NCBI RefSeq assembly: GCF_000182925.2
Contig: NC_026502.1
Span: forward strand, 310,001 to 374,000
DNA length: 64,000 nt
Direction: 5' to 3'
Source: Neurospora crassa OR74A
Lineage: Eukaryota > Ascomycota > Sordariomycetes > Sordariales > Sordariaceae
Shown here one piece after another: positions 30,880-41,748 of this stretch (position 1 is the stretch's first letter; each line of letters starts with the position of its first letter). The translations under genes were made by a program, and so were the position numbers. The notes under the pieces are model-generated. The model saw only the letters and a program-made list of their open reading frames with translations, ran no database searches and had not been told where the DNA came from.

Positions 30880-31420
30880 TATAGAGGTGATGATGCCACG
30901 CCTACTGGAGGGTTGAGTCCGATTCCGTCAAGCGCGCGTTCACTTTCGCCCATGGACCGTTCCGGAGCCGGCTCTGTTGATAGCAGGAGACGCCAGTCCA
31001 CGTCGTCAGTACCCAACAACGTGATACCACTTCGTCTTGCCGACCCCAACAATAATGGCTCTGGGGAGAATGGGGGTGGCTTCGAGAAGGGCTCGGAAGC
31101 ACCTCGCTACTTTCCAATGCAAAGTATGTCCAAAGCGCTTTACCGGGGCATACAACCTGCGCTCATTGGTACGGCTCATCAAATTCTGGTCCAGCCCGGC
31201 ACTCCGGTGCATTTCAAACATGCATGTTAGGCCCGGCAGTTGGTGATTGTGACGCCCCTCGACTTCAACTTGGTTCATGTCCGGCATCCCATACCTTAGT
31301 CTGCGGATCTCGGCCTTTCAAAGCCAAAGACTGTTGGAAAAAGCTGCATATATGCCGGTGTTGCATATATACGAATGTGCAGAGCCTCTCGGACGTCCAA
31401 GTCCTGTGAAAATTCCAGTG
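30880..31420 (+). pseudogene. Relic of a CRZ1-type C2H2 zinc-finger transcription factor
   Basis: The region decodes in shifting frames to pieces of the calcineurin-responsive factor CRZ1. At about 30917-31077 one frame gives L-S-P-M-D-R-S, A-G-S-V-D-S-R-R-R-Q-S and L-A-D-P-N-N-N-G-S-G-E-N, like the linker before the CRZ1 fingers. A plus-one shifted frame (about 31073-31153) gives R-K-H-L-A-T-F-Q-C-K-V-C-P-K-R-F-T-G-A-Y-N-L-R-S, the first half of finger 1. After another frame change, degraded remnants of finger 2 (about 31155-31235) and possibly finger 3 (C-G-S-R-P-F-K-A-K-D, about 31304-31333) are seen. The zinc-binding histidines of finger 1 are lost. The full-length functional gene must lie elsewhere. 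Only the finger region is recognisable, so this looks like a truncated duplicate that decayed after insertion next to het-6. Confidence 0.7.
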
Positions 31421-31951
31421 CCGTGGCCGCGGTTGATATGCATGTTCATGCGTAGAGGTACATACCTCTAAGCCCCATTTCTCCTCCATAACCTTTGCCA
31501 TTCTCAGTCCTTTGATGGCTTAACACTCACTGTCTCTCATCTTAGTGATAACCCGCTCCGTATACTTTTATTTCTGCGCCATCTCGGACCCAAGAAAAAA
31601 GAAGGAGAAGAAAAAACAAATGCCCGCTTCGCATCTATGCACATGTGCTCTCCCTACCTAAGTGGTTGCGGACAAAAAAACATCATGTTTCCTGGATTTT
31701 GTATGCATCAAGGGCGACGAAGGGCTACTGGAACGGTCTCTTCCAGCTCTATAAAGCTACCTATCTTCTCCTTTTTGCTTTACTCTTCTTCTTCATCTCG
31801 TACTGTCATCATCTCCATCAGTTCTCTTCTCACTTAACTCTCAAGGACGCTATTGGCGGTTCGTTCACCAGAACATTTCCTCAACCCATCAACTGAGAAG
31901 CCAGATCTTACCCCCTTTCTACCATCTATCCACCGAGACCAAGCAAACAAG
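31421..31951. other. Upstream region of the orphan repeat-protein gene
   Basis: About 530 bases with no gene. The last 200 are pyrimidine-rich and probably hold the promoter and leader of the gene starting at 31952. Confidence 0.45.
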
Positions 31952-32800
31952 ATGGACGGCAAGAACAGACCCATTTCTCCCGACCACCACGAAAGTGATC
32001 AGCATGACCGCCCGTCCAAGCGCCAAAAGACCGAGGTGACGGAGTCATCAGAAGCCGTGGTGGGAGGTGAAGAGAAGGAGAACCGGGAGGAACAAGACGA
32101 CAAGGAGGAGAATGACAAGGAGGAAGATGAGGTACCCTCTAGTGATGATGGCGAGAGCGAAACCGACGACGACGACGATAGTTTGCCCTCGCTGGACCTT
32201 TGGCAATGGCCTTCTCCCCCGCTCGCCGGAATTCAGGAACAGGACCAAGCCCATAATGAGCCCGGGCAGCAACTCAACCAGCAGCAACAGCAACAGGAGC
32301 AGCAGCAGGTCATAGCTGCACAACAAGAACCACAGCAACAACCGCACCCCGAGCCAGTCACCCCTGCGGTTGTAGTGCCTCATCAACATCATGAGACACA
32401 GATTGTGGCTGGCCTCCTCACACCAATCCTTGTACCCCAAGGGGGGCATCCGCACGAGGCGCAAATCGTCATGGGTTTGGCCACGCCAGCACCAGAGGCC
32501 GAGATGCTCTTACCAATTGTCCCAGACGATGGGTTTGCTCTGCCTCCGCCAGTCCTTGCTGTTATGCCCGAGCCAGTCGCTCCTGCGGTGGTGGTGCCTC
32601 ATCAACATCATGAGGCACAGATCGTGGCTGGCCTTCCCACACCAGCCCTTGTACCCCAGCATCCGCACGAGGCGCAAATCGTCATGGGTTTGCCCACGCC
32701 ATCACCACAGGCCGAGCCTCAGCTGGGTGTGAACTTACCAGCTGTCCCAGACGATGATGGGCTTGCTCTGCCTCCGCCAGTTATTGCTGTCGCGGGGTAG
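31952..32800 (+). CDS. Orphan disordered protein with two 73-residue internal repeats
   Basis: A 282-aa single-exon protein from an ATG in AACAAGATGGAC context. Residues 1-30 contain a basic nuclear-localisation-like R-P-S-K-R-Q-K-T-E. An acidic Glu/Asp region (about 35-75) and a Gln-rich stretch (about 100-130) follow. The C-terminal half is a tandem duplication, DNA units 32351-32569 (219 nt) and 32570-32791 (222 nt). Each unit itself contains two copies of H-E-A-Q-I-V-x-G-L-x-T-P. No known domain. A nuclear, largely disordered protein is inferred. The 220-nt units are below the roughly 400-bp threshold reported for RIP, which may explain their survival. It may be species- or genus-specific. 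Confidence 0.65.
   Translation: MDGKNRPISPDHHESDQHDRPSKRQKTEVTESSEAVVGGEEKENREEQDDKEENDKEEDEVPSSDDGESETDDDDDSLPSLDLWQWPSPPLAGIQEQDQAHNEPGQQLNQQQQQQEQQQVIAAQQEPQQQPHPEPVTPAVVVPHQHHETQIVAGLLTPILVPQGGHPHEAQIVMGLATPAPEAEMLLPIVPDDGFALPPPVLAVMPEPVAPAVVVPHQHHEAQIVAGLPTPALVPQHPHEAQIVMGLPTPSPQAEPQLGVNLPAVPDDDGLALPPPVIAVAG
32351..32791 (+). repeat. Tandem duplication inside the orphan gene
   Basis: Two consecutive units of 219 and 222 nt with high identity (for example the shared block GTGCCTCATCAACATCATGA). The reading frame is kept, so both units are translated. The units differ by substitutions and small in-frame gaps. Confidence 0.9.
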
Positions 32801-34323
32801 TTGTACCTGGAGACATCGAACGTTCACCGGCATGGTAGTGAAGGGCAGCCCCTGGGTGGGGGGTATTTCCTTGCGCAATACCTCTAGGAGCAGGCAAGAC
32901 AGTCCGGGCCGTTTGGGAGGATCAGTAGCAGGATTGGATAGCTTCGTTTTCTCGTCCTCAGTTGCTGGGAGTGAGATGCACGGGATTGGGGTAAGTTTGG
33001 GAGGTAGTTCTTCTGGTTATGATCGTTGGATATCTTGGCGGTTTCGATCTTCTCTTTTCTTTAACCTTACAAACTCCCTAGGTACTTAATCTTTATCAAA
33101 TTTCAAGTATACCACCACAATATTATTGTCCACAACCTGGTACCGAAATTCGACAGGGCATTTCCGATGCACACAATTGCTTCTTTTTCGAAGAGATTTA
33201 TTCCCAGAGATCTCTCACCGTCACATACGTAGCCTACAGTCTCCCGCCCCAAATAGAGGTAGTCGTTCCTTCGGGTGATGCTGGCTGTGTGATGGGGAGT
33301 ACCAAGCCTGACTGGTTGGCTGGCTGGCTGGTGTCTCGTTGGTTGCGTTGGCTTCGTTACGACTAAGTTTCGTACAGGGAGGTACGCTTGGAACGATCCC
33401 AATGACCCAAACACAAGTACAAGTACGGCTTTGTACCTTTCTTATATAGCTTCCTCTCGGTATAACCTTACCGTTATAACCGAGGCTATTAACTCATGTT
33501 GTATATACGGCCCCCGCAGCCTCGACCCGTCCTCGTCCTATCGATACGCTCGCTATCGTCAGTATTTTCCACCCACGGCCTTTCACCTTATCTTTCCTTA
33601 ATTGCGTTCTCCCGGGCCGCTTTAGAAACCTTTAAAGGAAATTTCGACCCAGCTCCTTCCTACCTTCCCTCCTTTCTTCTTTACATCCACATATCACCGC
33701 ACCTTCCGCCGTGTTGTGTCCGCCCTTTGCCCGAACTTCCTTCCGCACCTCGACCGCTACAACTCCGACACGGTTTCGTCACGACTCGAGCGTATTGGTG
33801 CCGATGTGACCTCGGTCCGTGCGAAGTAGAATGGTTTCGGCGATCAGCTTTCTATCGTGAGTACTCCGCCGCCAGCGTCTCTGTCTCGCCTTCCCCGCTG
33901 ACCAGTGCCGTCTCGTCTAGTTTAGCTCCCTAGGTAGGTAAGTAGTCTTGAGAAGACCGTCGGTATTAGTCACTATCGCGTTATAAGAATACCTACCTAG
34001 GCTCGGTCGTCGACTCTTCTTGTACTCGGCCCCGTGTCGGACAGAAGACGGTGCCGGGTGGTGTTCCTGTCGGTGACGGTTCTTCTGACACCTACCTATT
34101 GACGAGGACACTGAGAGCGAGAACGAGGACGACATACCTAGGTGGAGGACCATGGCGAATGAGAATGACGATCTCTTTGACGCCGATGCGGTTTCGGATT
34201 CTGGCGCCGCGGAGTTAGGCCTGGCGGTCGAGATAAAATGGATAAGACTACCCAGCAAATTAGGTAGTTAAACCAGTCCACTAGGTACCGCCCCCTTAAG
34301 ATTTTTTTTCGTTTTCTCTTTGG

Positions 34324-34388
<65 letters not shown>
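34324..34388 (+). repeat. 65-base A homopolymer
   Basis: Uninterrupted run of 65 A, the longest homopolymer in the window. It directly follows a short T-rich/GC-mixed segment. It could be the poly(A) tail of a retroposed sequence or a slippage-expanded tract; length accuracy in the assembly is uncertain. Confidence 0.9.
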
Positions 34389-34391
<3 letters not shown>

Positions 34392-37300
34392 CGTTGTAAG
34401 ACTGAAATAGGGATAAACAACACATAAATTCGAAAAGACATCGACCAAGCGTCCTACTATTTCTACCTATTCAGCAATTGCCTAAAACTCAAGACCCAGA
34501 GGTGTTACAAAAGCGCTCTGCTGACGTACAGCGTGCGTAGTAGGATTATACCTTACCCAAGGTATAGTCTCAAAGGTTTTAACTAGGTATATTGTTCAGG
34601 ACGAGCGTCCCTACTTTGTTCTTCGTCGCTTGGTATTATGTCTAGAGGCTTTCGGGGAGGCTGGTGAGTTTTCTGATGGGAACCGAACAGATGAGATGAG
34701 AAGAGATGAGATTGGATGGGTCCAGATCTGCTACTCTGCTCAGCTCAGCTGAGCTTGGTACCTACATTTAGGAGGGACAGCATACTTCTGGTTCATACCT
34801 CCCTTAGGTAAGTAGAGGAAGCAGTATGAGGTTGGTCTGTCGCTTTCTTATCCCCTCTCCCCTTGAGGGCTCCCTTCTTATGTCGAATGATAGTCGTGAT
34901 GAGAGACGTATTGTACCTAACTTACACTCGTACTCCCGTTCATAGATTCCCTTCCCAACCGGAAGAAAACACATATGACCAAACACACTACGCACTACAA
35001 AATTTGGGGGATATCGTTCGTTTATAAATTGCCCATAAGTAAAGGAAGTCAGTGATGACCAGACGAAAGTCTATGGTACTCGTAGAGTCGTTGGACGATC
35101 AGCGGTCCCTGGTGTTGTCTGTGCATGATATCTTTTGTCTTTTGTCATTGAAACCATGTTCTTCATTCTTTTTAATTATGGAACTTTATTTCCGGAGTGT
35201 CATCATGTTCCCAAAATTTTGGACTGTTTTTCTTCTAGAGAGTAGGGGACTTTTTGTTGATGATAATTGGACTGGGAACGGAGTAAAGGGAACGGGACAG
35301 TCGGGCCAGCGTGATCGGCGATCGGTCAAAAACTGGTGGAGTCGTGAAGGGTAGGTACGAATTTTGGTTGATGTGGCGATGGTGGCGGTGACGGTGTGGT
35401 GACGGTGTGGTGACGATGTTTAGGTGAATGTTTGAGAGGTTCGTTTTGGAGGTTTGGTACGTGATACTTGACGATTGACGATGAATGAGGGTTGTTGTGT
35501 TTGGTGAATTGATGGTTTTGACGAATGTGGTGGTTGTGGGGAGGGCTTCCTTCTCTTTTCTTGGCATCTCTTCCTTTCTTTGTACGTTATTTTTCCCCAC
35601 CACGTTTCAACATCAATGACCTTCAAGACGATCTGGTGATCTGATCATGGCATCTTTAGTTGTTAAACGTCTCTCCAAGGGAAGGTATTTCGTCTTCTCG
35701 TTAACGTCTGAGAATCTCCGATGTCGCCTTTTTCCCGGCTGTGCGGATGGACCCACCGTTCGTCTCAACGTCACCCGAACTTTCGGCGTAAACCTTTCAT
35801 TCAAATTCCACACCTTGGAAACATCACCGACGGCGTGAATAAGACACGTCCACGGAATGTTGACGTCTGATTGACATGATCATGTTACTGACGATCCGAC
35901 TTTCACGTACACACCGCAATCATGTACCTTTTCAGCTACAATCCGAGTTTCTGCGGCATTTGAAAGGCGGTAAAGCCTTTGCATAATGTATCTATGTAGC
36001 AGCTGTATCCGCAACATATGCAAACCACTGCACGAAGCATGCATACCTACCTAGGTACACATGCTTGGACCATTTGTATGTAACGTGCGGCTGCACACGA
36101 GTAAACGTGGACTGGAACTGACCCTGAAGAGCTCGTCAGGTTCTGATTCAAACAGCGAATACAAATTTGCGGAGTTTCAGGAATATGAAGACAGAAAAAA
36201 AAAAACTAATAAAAAGAACGAATAGAAACAAGTCGTCCAATAGGCATGAGAGTAAATATTGAATGGACATAAGATGCTTGGCGAAAGGCAACGTGAAGTT
36301 GGTTTGCAGATTGAGGTGAAAGAAGAGGGGATTAGGTTGCCATGTAAAGCTGGACAGTGCATCATCCCTCAGCAGGCAAGAAGAGATCCAGGCCCTAGTA
36401 AACAACCAAATCCCCTCCCGTACACGGCACACCCCACTGCAGGACGCACAGGCTCACACAGAGGAGGGACGGAGTAACCCGTTACCCGTCGCTGTGTGCC
36501 ATTTTGAAAGCGTGTGCACAGCAAATGAGGTTATGAGTATGACATGTGGTCGCACAGCTGGGGGTTTGTTGGTAGGAGATGACGGAGATGGGAAATGAGA
36601 ATGGTGGTACACAGGGGCAGAAGGGCGGGGATGCCTGTGTTACTGATGATGAGGATGACTGAATGGATGAATGAATAACTGGATCTTGGGGTTATAATTT
36701 CTTGAAATGAGAGGTTCGGCACTGCAACTGTAGAATGTAGTGTAGAGATCCCGCTCGGGAGTCGGGACGGTATGTGCAGTCAGTAGTGAGGTGCGGTTAT
36801 TGAGGTTGGTAGGTAGTGTTTGTGGCTTCAACGACACTTATCCAGGTGGTTGGGCGGTTTTATTTCCCATCTTCTTTTCTTTTTTGCTGTCTCTCTCATC
36901 ACTGCAGGGACTATTTGCTGCAATGGAGTACGGACTATTCTGTCAATGATCGTTTATGAGAATGAAACTAGCGCCATGGACAGTATCCGATAGAGAGACA
37001 CTTCATTTTGACAAAGTCCCGCCCGGGCCCGTTCTAGTTGCTCAGCATTGGACGAGTATTGTGGTCGACGTGGTGCCCTGGTGCTGCTGCACAGAGGGTA
37101 ATAGTGGTCAAGCGTGTCTCACCGAATATTCGGCATTGAAAAAAAGAGCTTTTCCCTTTCGATGCTTTTCGTGCGCATTGTGTCTTGCACGTTGAGCTTT
37201 GAGTGGTGCTGAGACCTCTGTGACCTCGGTCTCTTCGTTGTTTGCCTGTCTTTCAGTGTAGAAAAGACTACCTCTAGGACTCTGGGCAGAAGACGCCAAG

Positions 37301-37460
37301 CGGGACGAGTGACCATGTTCAGCGGGGCTGCCTGTCTGGGCTCCAGGTTGTTAGCACGCTGCGGGAAAGGGCTCCACACTTGACCTCCATGTCAAATCAT
37401 CGTTTGAATGTTGTTCAAGGCGGAGCATCGTCCCCAGGATCCCAGCCTTCTGTCTTGTCG

Positions 37461-37493
37461 CTACACTACACTACACTACACTACACTACACTA
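37461..37493 (+). repeat. CTACA pentanucleotide microsatellite
   Basis: Six perfect CTACA units plus CTA. No gene overlaps it. Confidence 0.95.
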
Positions 37494-38473
37494 GTAAAAG
37501 TCTCTGATTTCGGACATTGGCGAGTGCTGATCCTGATTAGGGTCGATCGCGATCGAGGCCATCATCATCTCCTCATGTTTTTTTGCTAGCGAAAAAGTTC
37601 GGAATGGCAGCCGATGGTAACAGGACTTGCAAGAGCGAGAAAATCAAAAAGACTGAAAGGGAACAGAGCAAAAGAGATTTGATTGTGAGTGGTACTCATG
37701 ACATCAGTCCACTCTCCAATTCCTTGGTGCTCTCCACTCCATGATGCACCGCTAGCACAGACCAGGCAATGGTCCAATGCACCGCCAAATCGGCGTGGAT
37801 CGAGCTTAAACCCGACCCAAGGAAGGGAAGTGAGTGCTGATGGGATGGGCGCCGCCGCAGGTACCAGGCCCGGCACCTCATCCTCCCCTCGTCTGATATT
37901 CTCAACAAACTACTTACACGTGTAAGGAACCACCTCTGCTCGGCCTTTGAAACAGCCTCAAACCCATCGCAAAGAAACAACCTAACCAGCCCTCCGGGAC
38001 TTTTGGCTCGTGGTCAAGTGGGGGGAGATGGAATGGAGACCGCTGGCTGGAATGGGAATTCGCACAAAAGCCACTGTGTCCAGCGATCCACTCTGTCCGC
38101 ACGCCAAGCGACCGACGACAAGCGACGATGAGCATCCAGCTGCTCCAGGGTTCAAGACCATGGTTTGAGATAAATTTCGACAAATTGGCCAATCAACTCC
38201 TGCCATATTCCTGCCCAGCATGTGGCTAGTGCACACTAGAGACCGGGGACTCTCCACAGAGAAACATCATCGATGCAAACCTTATTGACAAACACCGCAC
38301 TTTCCCCGACTGGAACCCCCAAGCAGCAATTCCCAGCTTTCAAGCGATCATCATCAAAAAAAAATATTCTTCAACCACGTCGTCGGGACCCGGGCGGGCA
38401 TGGTGATTAGGGGCATTAGACTGGTCCGTGCATACTCCACTTTCCTTAAGCCGAAGGTATCGAAAGTCACCAG

Positions 38474-38523
38474 TGTAATTACCGTAATTACAAAACATAT
38501 GGTCGGCATATGGTTGACATATG
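38474..38523. repeat. Paired GTAATTAC palindromes and 11-bp CATATG repeats
   Basis: The 8-bp palindrome GTAATTAC occurs at 38474-38481 and 38484-38491 and again at 38683-38690. CATATG occurs at 38496, 38507 and 38518, exactly 11 bases apart. The whole cluster brackets the telomere-like array. Confidence 0.85.
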
Positions 38524-38586
38524 TTAATATTAACGATTCACATTCAGATGCGGGAGCCTCTCACCGGCCCCCTGCACCCCCGGAGC

Positions 38587-38632
38587 TAACCCTAACCCTA
38601 ACTTACCCTAACTAACCCTAACTAACCCTAAT
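38587..38632 (+). repeat. Interstitial telomere-like repeat (CCCTAA)n
   Basis: Five CCCTAA units, two adjacent and the others separated by 4-base CTTA/CTAA spacers, lie within 46 bases. TTAGGG is the Neurospora telomere unit. The C-rich strand reads left to right, the orientation found at a left chromosome end. Confidence 0.85.
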
Positions 38633-39339
38633 ACTAATTGGTAATTTGCAAAGAAGTCGGGTATTGACGGCTGTTTGCGGACGTAATTACAAGCTGGTAT
38701 AGAGGAGGTACCAAAAGCGACTTGGCACGTGATCAGACCCATATTTTCTAATGCCCCCATTCACCGTCCCCGACCCGGGCTGCCGAATGAATGACTTGAT
38801 AGACTACAATGTACACTATGTACACTACATTGGCTTACGCAAGGACCGTACGATCGGGCAGCGGCCTTTGGCAATCTGGGCTTGGCCGCCAAGGAAACCC
38901 AGCCTCTTCCGTCACAGGCTTCACAGAATCGCAGGACCCTCTTCTCTACTTGCTTCCACGCTTCCATCCCGCAGCCAGTGAGAAGGGCCACAGCAGTCTG
39001 GTGGCAGGTTTAATGTCCAGAATTTCACCAACCCGCTGCGTACCACGGCAAATGGCCGGTTTTTGAAACACGGGAATGACCTTGCTCTGCTCGGGTTCTC
39101 GGAACAGCTTGTTGCTCATCTCCCCATCTCCCAATTGCCTGCCAAGAGATGGTCGATTGATGAGTGGTCAACCGCGAAGACGTGTGCCATGACATGACAT
39201 CCCAACATACCCAGCTTTTGACGACTCTGCAACGTCAACATCAAAGTCCAGGAACAGCAATCAAGATGCTGATGACATCCCTTTTTGGATCCCCAGGCAC
39301 AATAACAACACTTGCCGCTTCAGCCATAACCCAGAAACC

Positions 39340-39367
<28 letters not shown>
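39340..39367 (+). repeat. 28-base A homopolymer
   Basis: Uninterrupted A28 in the gene desert; no associated element is recognised. Confidence 0.9.
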
Positions 39368-39370
<3 letters not shown>

Positions 39371-40768
39371 CACACCGCGTACTATGGTGACAGGGAGAGG
39401 CCGCCTACGAGCTGTGTACCTGCCAGTTAGTTAAGCTTCTAGTTGCAGTGCATAATGTGGCTTGCCTTTTCTTTTTTCTTTTCTACCCTTTCAGTTCCTT
39501 GCAACATGGAATAGCTCGCCCTGGCCTTGGCAGCCTGCCCTGTTAGACCTGACCCTGCCGACCTGGTGGCCTGCAAGCAACGTCACTCGGTCACCTTATC
39601 ACCGGCCATGCCATTTGTTAGCTGTACTAGAACCACTGCTAGTGGTTGCCACGGAGATGCACACCGAATCTAGTCTATGTATTGCGGTTGCGAACCAAAC
39701 AAAGGTCTTACCTCCCTGTCAGGTACCGACCGGGCAGGGACCAGTACTTCCCAACCTAGCTTCGTGGCTCTGAAAGGTCATCAGCGACATCGATGGCCCA
39801 CCCATGAAATTTGTCTCCTACCTACCTACCCACCACACCATATTACATACGTAGTGTACATGGCTCGTTCTTGATGGTGTTGAAGGCCAAGAGGTGATAG
39901 CTGGTACCTACTGCGCAGCTGGTCGGTGAGTTCGGATGCGGCAGCTGTCAATGATGCTATCGGGCATCATTTCTGCCTTTCTTTTCCCTACTGGGTGATG
40001 AAATGGATCGTCTGAGCAGCGAAAATCCAAAGGGTCCCAACAAAGAAGGATCTGACTCTGTGGAGAGTGCTGTTCATGGTCGACACTAACCCCCGGTCCT
40101 ATGGGATCGATGTACCAAGTGGAAACAAACCTGGGTGCCCGGCTGCCCGGTGGACGACCGACGTCGTAGCACCCTGGTCGCATCTGGACAAGTTCTCTGA
40201 TGGAGAGACATCACCAAGATCAGACTCCACTTTTTGTTTGGTGGGACAGCCGAGAACAAGCAACAAGGAAGCTGAACCTGGTCGACCTGGATGCCCGTGG
40301 AGTTGGAGTCCGACATGGGGCTCCAGACGGACGAAAAAACACGGTTTGTTGTTTCCTTCCACTTCCTGTTGTGGCTGGCCCGTTCCGTCAGTCGTCACTG
40401 CCCTGCCTGTCTGTCTGTCTGTGTAAGTGAAATTGATATAAACAGGAAGGCACGAGGTGCTACATCCAGTCGAGTCCTTTCCATCTTCCATCTCATCCAG
40501 CCTTGGCAATTCCCGCGTTTGTCTCACTTCGAAGGACTCAGACAAGAACATTTAATTTGCACCACCCGACCGCCCTCTGCCCTCAAATCAGCTCGCCTTC
40601 ACTTGCTCCCACCAAACAAAACCTACCTACCTACTTGGACCGCGACTTCTTGTCTCTTCCTCCTTCCGCACTCACCTTCAGCAATAATCCATCTCGGACC
40701 TAGTCGCCGCCGCCGCCGCCTACAACCACACACTCAACCACCACACCAACATCTTTACATCCATCAAA

Positions 40769-41748
40769 ATGAAGACCTCTGCTATCCTCGCTCTCACCGG
40801 CGCTCTTGCCGTCAGCGCCCAGTTCCCCGACAACTTCCCCAGCTGCGGTGTAAGTAGAGCCCCATGATGAACACTGGAGATGCATGCCATGGGTCAAAAC
40901 AAAACCATGTTACTGACACCCCACCCTTTAGACCCTCTGCGGCAACAACATGCTTGACAAGGCTGGCTCCGAGTTCCCTTGCGCCCGTGATGATGCTTCT
41001 TGCTTGTGCCAGTACGTCAACTTCGGCTACGGTGTTCGCGACTGCTCCATCGCTGTCTGCTCTGAGAGCGACGCCGACACCACCATCGACTGGGCCAAGA
41101 AGTGGTGCGCCGACGCCGGAATCGACCTCAACCTTTTCCCCGCCGCTGCCGTAAGTTTACGCATTTCATGGCTGAGACGCAGGCCGTCACTAACAAGCAC
41201 ATAGGGTCCTGGCGCTGGTGGCTCTATCCCCGGTGTGCCCACTACCACTACCACCGTGACCTCCGGCGTCAGCACTATGCCCTCCAGCGCCGTCACCTCC
41301 GACGCTTCCTCTGACAGCGCCGGTGCCGGCGGCGCCGCTACCGCCATCACCACCAGCGAGTTCACCTCCACCTGGACCAGTGGCGACTCTACCGGTACCA
41401 CCACCGGCACCACCACCATCTCTGGCATCTCTGGTGTCGCTGGCGCTACCTCGGTTCCCCAGGTCACCAGCACCGGCGAGGCTACCACCACTGTCACCTC
41501 TGACAGCACCACCTTCGAGAGCACTTTCAGCACCACTGTCACCTCGTCGCTCACCGGCTCTGCCCTCAGCTCTGCCCTCCAGAGCCAGGCTAGCAGCGTT
41601 TCCAGCCCTGGCGCTGTAAGTCTTTTTTCCATTCTTCTATATTGCTTCGACCAAGATGCTAACAAACAACCCTCAGGCTCCTCACCAGACTGCCGCTCCC
41701 ATCGCCGGTGTCCTTGCCGCCGCCGGTTTCGCCGCCATGCTTCTTTAA
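40769..41748 (+). CDS. CFEM-domain GPI-anchored cell-wall protein
   Basis: Four exons (40769-40849, 40932-41150, 41205-41615, 41677-41748) with introns of 82, 54 and 61 nt, all GTAAGT donors and in-phase joins; 260 aa. A signal peptide (about residues 1-17, ending V-S-A-Q) is followed by the CFEM domain (about 19-92) with eight cysteines: P-S-C-G, T-L-C-G, F-P-C-A, A-S-C, L-C-Q, R-D-C-S, A-V-C-S and K-W-C-A. The usual haem-ligand Asp position falls in the A-R-D-D-A-S-C segment. A Thr/Ser/Gly-rich, probably O-glycosylated stalk (about 100-235) leads to a hydrophobic C-terminus after S-S-P-G-A, fitting GPI anchoring. CFEM proteins act in haem/iron capture, adhesion or surface signalling; which applies here is unknown. 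Confidence 0.95.

Larger units (their letters stand above)
32801..40768. other. 8-kb gene desert
   Basis: No gene is supported. Open frames are short, without domains or coding bias. The region holds a 65-A tract (34324-34388), many CCTAGGTA-type motifs between 33070 and 36060, a pentanucleotide microsatellite (37461-37493), paired GTAATTAC palindromes and three 11-bp phased CATATG units (38474-38523), an interstitial telomere-like array (38587-38632), and a 28-A tract (39340-39367). Transposon proteins or terminal repeats were not recognised. Confidence 0.5.
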
